Source of the DNA: Guyanagaster necrorhizus
Taxonomy: Eukaryota; Basidiomycota; Agaricomycetes; Agaricales; Physalacriaceae
Direction: 5' to 3'
DNA length: 64,000 bases
Assembly (NCBI RefSeq): GCF_019112545.1
Contig: NW_025064949.1
Span: 1-64,000, forward strand
Within the stretch, counting starts at the first letter, position 1. Every line of letters starts with the position of its first letter. Shown piece after piece: positions 57,306 through 64,000 of the stretch. Made by a program: the position numbers and the translations under genes. The notes beneath the pieces were generated by a model, which saw only the letters and a list, made by a program, of their open reading frames with translations, had not been told where the DNA came from and searched no databases.

Positions 57306-60236
57306 TGGTTGGCCAGCTCTTTTACCTCCTCCACTTTGGTCTCAGTGCTGAGTTCCTCTTCTTCCTTTTGTAATTCAGCAATCTGTGCATGTATATCTTC
57401 TCACATACACTTCTTTTTCAGGCAGTCCTTGGCCATATGCCTCTTTTGGCCACAATTGAAACATTTCCCTTCCTTCTTCATCTGGTCGATGTCCATTGGC
57501 TTCTCAGATCCTGTGTATGTGGTTCCTGTCCTGGTCTTCTGACTTCCATACATCAAGGGCTGAGAAGTTCCCAATGATTTCCTGGCAGTTTGCCCTGGCT
57601 TGTTCAGGGTTGGCAGGGTCGGCTTCCTATAGTCTTGTAGTGTTGACGATTCTGCTTTCTGCCTTTGTTGCTCCCTGTACATCTCAATGATCCACTCTTT
57701 CCACTCATTGTAACTGACTGGCATCAGTAGTTTGATGCCCATTGCAGATATCATCGTGAGGTACAAGGAGGAGACCCCTTGTTTGAGTGTCTCTACCATT
57801 CTTCCATCATTTGCAACGTCTTCCTGGATCCCGGCCAACTTGGCAAGCCTTTCCAACTCATCAAAGTAGTCTGTTGCTGCTTTATCCCCCATTTTATACT
57901 CCTTGATCTTCTGTTTGTGCACTTCCTGCACCGCCAGATCAATGAATTTGTCATTGAGCATCCATTTGAAGACCAGCCATGAGGGGTATCAATAGTGACC
58001 CCTCGTGGTGGACCGGAAGTTCAGGGAGATGAGAATCCACCATGTCTTGGCTTTGTCCTCAAGATAAGAGATGGCGAAGGCAACCCTGTTCATGTTGGTT
58101 CCTAAGTATCCGATATAGACTTCAAAGTATTGTTCACAGTCGACTAGGAACCGGTCAATGTCATTGGAAATGCCCTTGAATGGGCAGGGTTTCCAGAGGA
58201 GGCTGGGTCGGCACTGAAGAACATTGGCATTGATTGGTAGGGTGTTCATCGGATTAGGCCACCCATCAAACGGTGGCTGCTCCCATTCCATTGGTGGTCC
58301 TGGGAACGAATGCAGTGAGTGGTCATCGGCAACCGGACTCCCCTTAGGCTCTTCGACCCTCACGATTAGTCCATCTCATATGGTGAACCTGAGTCAGATG
58401 GCCTTGGGGTCGTCTTGTGCTGGTTCCTTCCCTTTTCCACTTGGGCCGGCTTGGTCTGGAGGCGGTTGCCCCCCAAGAAGTTGGCTTCCTTTGCCGGTCC
58501 AAGGGTTTGGGGGCAATGTCAGCTGGACTCAGGATTTATTTAGCCAGGCTGCTGTTGTTTGCATGGAGTAGTTGGATGCTGTCAAAGTACTTCGGGCTGA
58601 AGGGGCCTGATAGATGGCTCATCTCGGAGCAACAGGGGGGGGTTCATGGCATTGGTCATATGACAGGGGCTGGTCTGGGTGCCGAAGGCCAGCTGATCAG
58701 GTATTCAGGATGGTGGCTATTGTACAGCTGAGCAGCATAGTCCATTGCTGCTTGTTTCAGGATCTCTGTCCATTCATTAGTTTCTGCATGTAAATATGAT
58801 TGTCTCATATATGATGCTACCCAGGTAGCATCGTGCCATAAGAAATTAATACCTCGCAGGTAGTACTCCTGGTACTCCTGCTCCCGTTCTTCATGAGCCA
58901 ACCTCTTTACTTCCTCTTCATCCATTTCTTCTGCTGGGTCATATGGGGGTCCTCTTGGAGGTTCACTGCTCTCTGTTTCATTGTCCCCGTCCTTGTTGTC
59001 CTCCTCTAGGAGGGAACCAACAGGCTGGTTGTAAAAACTCTCAGCCCCTTCTTGTCATATCATCATTACACTCCCCTGACTGGGAGCTCGGTCCAGCAGC
59101 TGGGAGGCTTGGTGGATGTTCATGGGTGGGGGTTGGCTGACTCCTGATATTGGAATCGTATCAATTCCCACCTGTTGCTCTCGCCACCACCACTCGCTTG
59201 TGATAGAGGTGGACATTTCGCTGGTAGTCATGGTTGTCGACAAGTTGTCTGACCACCCTGCTTCTAAGGAACCCTCAGAGGGCATGGGTGGGGATATAGG
59301 CATTGCCAGAGACTCGAAGCCCATAGTGTCTGAGGATGGACTCATCACTGTCAAACCTGGTGTTGGCACTGGGAGTTCTTTGGGAAGGGGGATATTGGAG
59401 GGTCGGGGGCCAAATGGGGGATCCTGCTGCACTTCCTTCTGCCACTCAAGTCTCTTCTCGGTATCTTCGCTCGCTCCAGATACTTGATGTGGAGTCAGGT
59501 TCTCAGAAGACAGGGGTGGAGAGGGAGGGGTCAGCTTATACCGGGGCAAGGATGCTGATGCCCTTGGGTCATAATCCATACCAATTGGAGACGTTGGCAC
59601 AGGCCAGACATCCTCTCTCAACTTCCCACTGCTGACTTCTGTTCCACTCATCGTACTCAGCAGCTTTCCTCCTCTGCTGGTTCTCTGCCACCTGTGGGTT
59701 ATGCTAGCCACATACTGGCTGTGGGTCTGTTCACTGCTGATGCTCTTCCTGCTGGATGGCATTGTCATAGTTGAAAGGGATGGTGAGGTCCCAGCCAGGG
59801 AAGTACCAGTGGACGGTCTCTTCCTATACTTGTTGTCATTCTTCACTGGTTCAGTCACCCCCCATCCAGTTGCCCTGGCTGAGAGATGAGGTGCTGTGAG
59901 GCTCGCTAACAGGTGTGACAGGTTGGGATCTTCGAGCCATCTGAGGGGCATTGAGAGAGTCCCTGGCATGGTTGGCAATCCCATGGGTACAGGAGACAGA
60001 AGAAGGGTTGGGGGAGGGGGACTACTCAAAGAAGTCCTCTGAGAGGTCCTGGTCCTCACCATGGAGGACCATGTTAGGTATGAAGATGTCTTGTCATCCT
60101 GAAATGCTAGTGTGCTGACTTCTGGGTCGAGAGGGTTGCTGTCCTCTTGCTTCTTCCTGACCATCCCTCAGATACGGGCTGCTAGGCCTGGCTTCTGGGG
60201 GCTGGTAGGTTGTTCTTCAGGATTCAGGGATGTCAT
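57302..60236 (-). pseudogene. Gag of element D
   Basis: The ATG at 60236-60234 opens a long Ser/Pro/Thr-rich N-terminal half (open from 60164 to 59055). The capsid-like part (58363-57500) lies one frame away, whereas in element C both are in the same frame, so an indel near 58400-58650 broke D. The capsid region has NDIDRFLVDCEQYFEVYIGY, then VSYNEWKEWIIEMYREQQRQ. The CCHC knuckle CFNCGQKRHMAKDC is at 57463-57422. Gag ends at 57304-57302, overlapping the pol frame, which suggests minus-one frameshifting or re-initiation for Pol. Confidence 0.8.
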
Positions 60237-60261
60237 GGAGGGGAAGGTCAGAGGTTACATT

Positions 60262-60444
60262 TCATAGGATAGTTTGAATGCATTGAAATTCTTGATAATG
60301 ACGGAGAGCCCAAGCAGTGATTGAGTGGTGTCCCTGGCACAGCTGGATGATCACCAACAATCCTATCAATGTTCCGATGATGGAAGCAAAGAGTTCAAAG
60401 AACTCGTGGTCAAAGTTTGGGTCGGTAGAGGTTGCAGAGGGCAT
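60262..60444 (-). CDS. Leader ORF of element D: 60-aa membrane-segment peptide
   Basis: ATG at 60444-60442, stop at 60264-60262, intact. The peptide starts MPSATSTDPNFDHEFFELFA and has a hydrophobic span IGTLIGLLVIIQLC, long enough for one membrane helix, then a His/Arg-containing tail. It ends 25 nt before the gag ATG, in another frame. Element C has the same ORF, same length, and the same 208-nt distance between the two ATGs. It could be a small accessory protein or an upstream ORF that controls gag translation; the conserved hydrophobic segment favours a product. I do not recognise a family. Confidence 0.62.
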   Translation of the reverse strand: MPSATSTDPNFDHEFFELFASIIGTLIGLLVIIQLCQGHHSITAWALRHYQEFQCIQTIL

Positions 60445-60486
60445 TTGGTTTCTCAGCACAATTGGGCTTGAGAAAGGGAAGCTAGA

Positions 60487-60499
60487 AGCTTCGAGCTAA
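60487..60499 (-). other. Self-priming type primer-binding site of element D
   Basis: The element strand reads TTAGCTCGAAGCT, one base after the 5' LTR. Its complement AGCTTCGAGCTAA matches the presumed RNA 5' end (AGCTTTGAGCTAA, 60663-60651) at 12 of 13 positions; the one mismatch is a CpG transition. Confidence 0.7.
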
Positions 60500-60500
60500 T

Positions 60501-60926
60501 TGTTAGGCTCAAGCAACATGTGACAGACTGACATATGATAAACTAACATGGCTTTGTGTTCGAGCCTTCCATCAGAGTCCATGCAGCGACAGTCTAAGGT
60601 GTTTCAAGGCATAGAGAATAGCTCAAGAGTAGAATGAGAGTGTATAAACTTTAGCTCAAAGCTGGGTTGTAAACCAGCGAGACGAGCTTCTTAAATACTG
60701 TACATAGTGTTCTAATAATATGACTATCTAATTGTGTGTTGTCGAGGTGGTTGTGCTCTTTGTCTTAGAACATCATGACTGTTCATAAAAGCGATTGTGT
60801 GTTGTCAGAGTGAGCATCCTTTGTGATGACTAAGCTCTTCCCACCTTCTTGATGGTTTGTCCTTTCTGGGTTCTGACTAAGCATAAAAGAAGGAAAAAAA
60901 AGGAACTAGGGAAAGAAATCATAACA
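60501..60926 (-). repeat. 5' LTR of element D
   Basis: 426 bp, TGTTAGGCTC to ATCATAACA. TATTTAAG (60697-60690) lies 27 nt before the AGCTTTGAGCTAA motif (60663-60651). The right target duplication GATGT is at 60927-60931. Confidence 0.95.
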
Positions 60927-61200
60927 GATGTCTATCACACTGAATATCCTATGAATGTTGTCATGTATTGCAGGGAACACCTCACATGTCAACAATGCTA
61001 TTTTCAATGCTGCATCCAAGCTTGCATGGTCAGCTTTTCTCCATTGTGGAGAATTCACTCTGTTGGGCAATGAAGTTTTCAATACTGCAGTGTACATTAC
61101 CAGGGATGCCATTCAGTTTCTGCCTGACTTTGATTGCCCATTTCACATTTGTCTTACACTCCCTGCATTGAAGACCAACCCCTTTATTCTATCATCTTAA

Positions 61201-62295
61201 CACTGCTTAAGAGAATCAGGACATGGATGTTTTGTGGGTCCAACTTTGCACACTTATGCTCTGCTCAACATGTTTCTTCTATTATTCTCTTCCAGTGCCT
61301 GGACATCACTGTGTGAGATGAATATCTATTATTTCTCCAACTTATATTCTAATAAACACCTTTTCTCCTAAACAGTCTCAAAAATATTGTTGAAAGGAGT
61401 GTAAGAATCAATTACTTCCTTTATCATTCTGAACAGCATCAATCTGTGAAAGGATTTTTCACTTTTTACAGGTGAGAATAATCACATCCAGCACTCCCTT
61501 GAAACGATTCTTATTCAACTTTGACTTAGCCATAATTCTCCATGTTGTTCCAGTCCTAATTTACACAGAGAGAGTGGGATTAACACTAATATTTCCTGAA
61601 AAAAAGAGTCCATGCATATTTCCATGTGTGGCAACAATAAAACAGACAAAATTCAGTGAAGCATTTATTTTCTCTAGTATGTAGTGAATATTTGCTTATG
61701 TCATGTTGTTCCACAATTATGTCTTGCATTCAAAGTATGCACACAAGCCCTCTGCTTGGTGTGACTTGTCAAACTGGTCTCCTTGGATTAATTACTTGAT
61801 GGGTTATTTTTTACTGATATGAATAGCATCTGGCATCATGCTCCTCTTTGTTTATCTCTTTATATCCCTTTCATCCTGGTGTGCTGGATTCAAGTCCACA
61901 AAAATTTCAGGCAATTATTTTCTGATACATTGCAAACAAACATCTATCAAAACTCTCACTGTGCAGTGCCAATACCATTGGCATAGTGCAAGGGGATGTT
62001 TGCACTGCTTATACTCATGTATCATTATCGCCATTGACCAGACTTAAATGCCAGGAAGATGGATGACATCAAACTCTCCATGCAAGGATGCTTTATTTTC
62101 TTAGTTCAATTGTCTCTTGTTTCCGCCACCAGATAGTTGTCAATTCTCCAGTGCCTCAGAAGGATATGAAGGAATCACCATCTGATCTTTCTGTACAAGC
62201 TGCTGGTACACTGACTTCAAGTTCTCCCAACATCGCTCAGAGGACCATTTCTCAAGTGTACAAACAGACCATCATGCAAGAGCCAAAGAAGAATG
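61201..62295 (+). pseudogene. Decayed paralogue of the region upstream of the NACHT gene
   Basis: Positions 61400-62090 align with about 42900-43985. Examples are TATATCCCTTTCATCCTGGTG against TTTTCATCCCTTTCATCCCGG-type text, and AAGATGGATGACATC against AAGATGAATGGCATC just before the first NACHT exon. This copy is AT-rich and almost free of CpG. After about 62090 the homology is lost; an open stretch at 62088-62321 has no motif. The copy shows that the NACHT locus or its promoter was duplicated and one copy silenced. Confidence 0.6.
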
Positions 62296-62498
62296 TGTTG
62301 TGGGATGACACAAGTATCTAATGTCAACCTTATATAAGCATAGACAGTTTTATCCTGAGTCAATGGTCAATTGCCTTTAAGCAATTGACTGTCATACTCA
62401 GATAAGTAGTAGTCATACATACCTCAGCCTTTAAGCAATTGACCATCATACTCAGTCTGGCCTATTATCCACTGTGTGAAAGTAATCTGCCTGCAACA
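62296..62498 (+). repeat. 5' LTR of the Copia element
   Basis: A 203-bp segment from TGTTGTGGGA to CTGCAACA, with five-base inverted ends. The left border is inferred from these ends and could not be checked against a 3' LTR. TTATATAAGC near 62330 is a promoter candidate. It contains an internal near-duplicate (CCTTTAAGCAATTGAC near 62374 and 62430). Confidence 0.6.
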
Positions 62499-62510
62499 GG
62501 TTATGGGCCC
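62499..62510 (+). other. Half-tRNA primer-binding site (initiator tRNA-Met)
   Basis: GGTTATGGGCCC directly follows the LTR. It is complementary to the anticodon stem-loop part of eukaryotic initiator tRNA-Met (GGGCCCAUAACC), the primer region known for Drosophila copia and yeast Ty5. The next bases (TGCAC) continue the match with one difference. Confidence 0.8.
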
Positions 62511-62615
62511 TGCACTTTAAGGCCTACTTTGTTTTTTTTTTCTTCACATCTTGCTTGTGCTCTGCTATCTCTCCATCAGTCATTTCACTACTGAAACGAT
62601 ATCACCACATACATC

Positions 62616-64000
62616 ATGCCATCCTTTGACACAATCAAAAAAGGCTTCAACAACCTAAATGCCTTCAATTATGGTGAGTGGGAAGAAAACATGTTGGCCC
62701 TACTCAAAACTCGCCACAAGTATCTTATCACCATTGGCTGTGACCCTGAACCAGAGTTTGCAGACCCCAAGAAGCCAACATACCAGGAGAAGAAGGACTG
62801 GAAGGAGACTCAGGTATTGGCTGCTGGCACAATCTATCTCTGTCTTGATGAATCCCAGAAGGCTGATGTCAAGAGCTGCCTTGATGATCCAGAGAGGATG
62901 TGGAACACATTAAAGGCACACCATCAGCAAAGAAAACCAGCAACTCAATTTGTAGCCTATGACAGCTTCTTCAATCTCAAGAAGGAGACAGAAGAATCAC
63001 TTCCAGACCTTGCCAGTTGAGGCACTCAAATCATGAGTCATATCTGTGCTCTGCATCCTGCTCATTTTGGCCTCCAGCAGTTAGAAGAAGAGCTTCTCAT
63101 TATGGCCCTGATTCATGCACTCTCTCAGCCTGAATTTGGAAACTTCGTCACATTGCTATTCCTTCTCTCTGATAAACTCACTCTTGAAGGACTCTGCACT
63201 GCATTTCACAATGAAGAAAACAATCAGAAGCTGCATGCTGGTGATCCAGCAGTCCAGCAGTCTCTGTCACTCTCAAAGCCACACCTTTCCATTCAGCCAT
63301 GAATCTGGCTACTAATGCTGCTGCAAAATGTGGATGGTGTCTTCATGAGAATCATGCAGAAGAAGAATGTATAACAAAGAAGCTCTCACTTAAATGGGAC
63401 CATGAACATGCTGCTGACTGTACTGCTGAGAAGCATCATCACAAGGAGGCTGGAAAGAAGGATTTGGAAGCCACTAACTCTGCTGAGACAAAGGAGGAGA
63501 CTGCTAGCCAAGCAAGTACTGATCTATCATCACCTGCTGTGTCTCATTGGAATACTGATACAGGTGCTTCTCATCATATGACCTCTCACTGACAATGGTT
63601 CTGACTCTATGCTCCACATGTCATTCTCATTTGTCTTGCAGACAATTCAGTCATCTATTCAGCAGGGATTGGGTGAGTAGTATTGGAGTCAGAGATTCAG
63701 GGGGAGAAAGGCTCAGCAGTGGAATTTCTTGACACATTACATGTACCAGCATTGAAAAGTAATCTCTTATCACTCTGTCATCTTACATGGGAAAAGGGAT
63801 TTAAAATCTCAATCACTGGATCAGATGTCACTTTCAGCCAGAGTGAAAAGATTCAATTCATGGCAACTGTAAATGAGAGCAATATCAGCTATGTCAATGC
63901 TACCACACATTCATTCTCAAAATTGACCACTATTATTGCAAACTCAAGCTCTACAAGTACCTGCCAGATGGACAACACACTTTGGCACAGATGTTGCTGT
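62616..64000 (+). pseudogene. Copia Gag-Pol, 5' part
   Basis: The ATG at 62616 starts MPSFDTIKKGFNNLNAFNYG. The Gag core (GTIYLCLDESQKADVKSCLD, MWNTLKAHHQQ) matches the Copia Gag (UBN2/DUF4219-like) fold. A TGA at 63018-63020 stands for an expected Arg, and a frame change occurs near 63290. Then follow a CCHC knuckle (CGWCLHENHAEEEC, about 63328-63369), the protease motif WNTDTGASHHM (about 63550-63582), and the pre-integrase text LHVPALKSNLLSLCHL and LWHR before the window ends. Confidence 0.82.

Larger units (their letters stand above)
52944..60926 (-). mobile_element. Ty3/Gypsy chromovirus D, full length, nested in element E
   Basis: This 7983-bp minus-strand element has two 426-bp LTRs that differ at about 16 positions by eye, all transitions. 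Layout is the same as element C: primer site, 60-codon leader ORF, long gag with CCHC knuckle, then pol with protease, RT, RNase H, integrase and chromodomain, and polypurine tract at 53370-53385. It is less damaged than C and retains more CpG, so it is the most complete chromovirus in the window, though gag has a frameshift and pol has a few stops. Confidence 0.95.
52689..61198 (+). pseudogene. Tyrosine recombinase of element E, interrupted by element D
   Basis: The N-terminal core-binding part (FLPASITAVIEWTAWLGSRG, KTIKSYIRALHSLHVD) lies at 52689-52943 and the catalytic part at 60927-61198 (SKLAWSAFLHCGEFTL, then LTLPALKTNPF). The Arg of the catalytic box, normally LRxGEl/F, is His here (CAT for CGT, a CpG transition). 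The rest of the catalytic domain with the nucleophilic Tyr was not found right of 61200. Two TGA codons also interrupt it. Confidence 0.72.
49723..61200 (+). mobile_element. DIRS-like tyrosine-recombinase retroelement E, split by element D
   Basis: The gene order is Gag-like protein with a CCCH-type finger, reverse transcriptase, RNase H, tyrosine recombinase, and no integrase. Positions 52944-60926 are a later chromovirus insertion flanked by GATGT. Left and right of it the recombinase frame joins (SKM|SITLNIL) when one duplication copy is counted. Termini were not found: DIRS-type elements lack ordinary LTRs, and the window gives no clear split repeats. Nonsense and frame errors indicate a dead copy. 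Confidence 0.8.
62296..64000 (+). mobile_element. Ty1/Copia retrotransposon, 5' part, runs off the window
   Basis: It has a short LTR with TGTTG/CAACA ends, a half-tRNA primer site directly after it, then Gag with CCHC knuckle, Copia protease and GAG-pre-integrase region. The direction is plus and the 3' half lies beyond 64000. The copy has nonsense and frame errors. Confidence 0.85.

Noticed and set aside
60955..61200. Independent small gene right of element D
   Set aside because: It is the second half of the tyrosine recombinase of element E; joining across the GATGT duplication restores the frame.
1..64000. CRISPR array, bacterial operon or ribosomal RNA genes
   Set aside because: No regularly spaced identical repeats with unique spacers, no rRNA signatures, and introns, chromodomains and tRNA introns all show a eukaryotic nuclear genome.

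Overview
The window looks like a chromosome segment of a filamentous basidiomycete, most likely an Agaricomycete wood- or litter-decay fungus. The evidence is a secreted laccase gene with 16 very short introns, fungal F-box and NACHT-type genes, a DUF300/TMEM184 gene with 37-47 nt introns, chromodomain-bearing Ty3/Gypsy elements, a tyrosine-recombinase retroelement, and long tracts in which CpG has been almost erased into TpG/CpA. All statements rest on reading the sequence; no database search was run.

Layout. 1-12953: an old plus-strand Ty3/Gypsy chromovirus (A) split by a full-length minus-strand chromovirus (C, 1706-9652; 436-bp LTRs, 5-bp target duplication). 12954-14690 and 19255-20620: two inverted copies of one decaying Cys-rich gene, the first also hit by a solo LTR, flanking an apparently intact seven-helix DUF300/TMEM184 gene (15761-17147). 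17148-28000: gene-poor DNA with a dispersed duplicate, a tRNA-Ile pseudogene and a degenerate tandem-repeat block. 28047-28865: a two-exon Pro/His-rich protein gene. 28980-35300: an intron-containing tRNA-Ile gene inside a repeat landscape of direct and inverted segmental duplications that carry many tRNA-like modules. 35480-37904: complete laccase gene, 17 exons, 514 residues. 39405-40937: F-box protein. 43975-46593: NACHT-type NTPase gene with signs of decay. 47712-48520: F-box-like gene with a probable frameshift. 49723-61200: a DIRS-like tyrosine-recombinase retroelement (E) whose recombinase gene is split by a second full-length minus-strand chromovirus (D, 52944-60926; 426-bp LTRs, 5-bp duplication). 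61201-62295: decayed paralogue of the region upstream of the NACHT gene. 62296-end: 5' part of a Ty1/Copia element with a half-tRNA primer site.

The working host genes are in CpG-bearing DNA, whereas the repeats are CpG-poor, with LTR differences that are all transitions. This fits cytosine methylation followed by deamination. Several duplicates survive as pairs with one CpG-bearing and one CpG-depleted member, so they record that process.

The most notable signals are: (1) a 13-nt LTR motif complementary to the primer site next to the 5' LTR, at constant distance from a TATA-like box in four LTRs, which suggests Tf1-like self-priming; (2) a 60-codon membrane-segment ORF between primer site and gag, kept at the same length and spacing in both complete chromoviruses; and (3) a family of tRNA-like modules around the tRNA-Ile gene.
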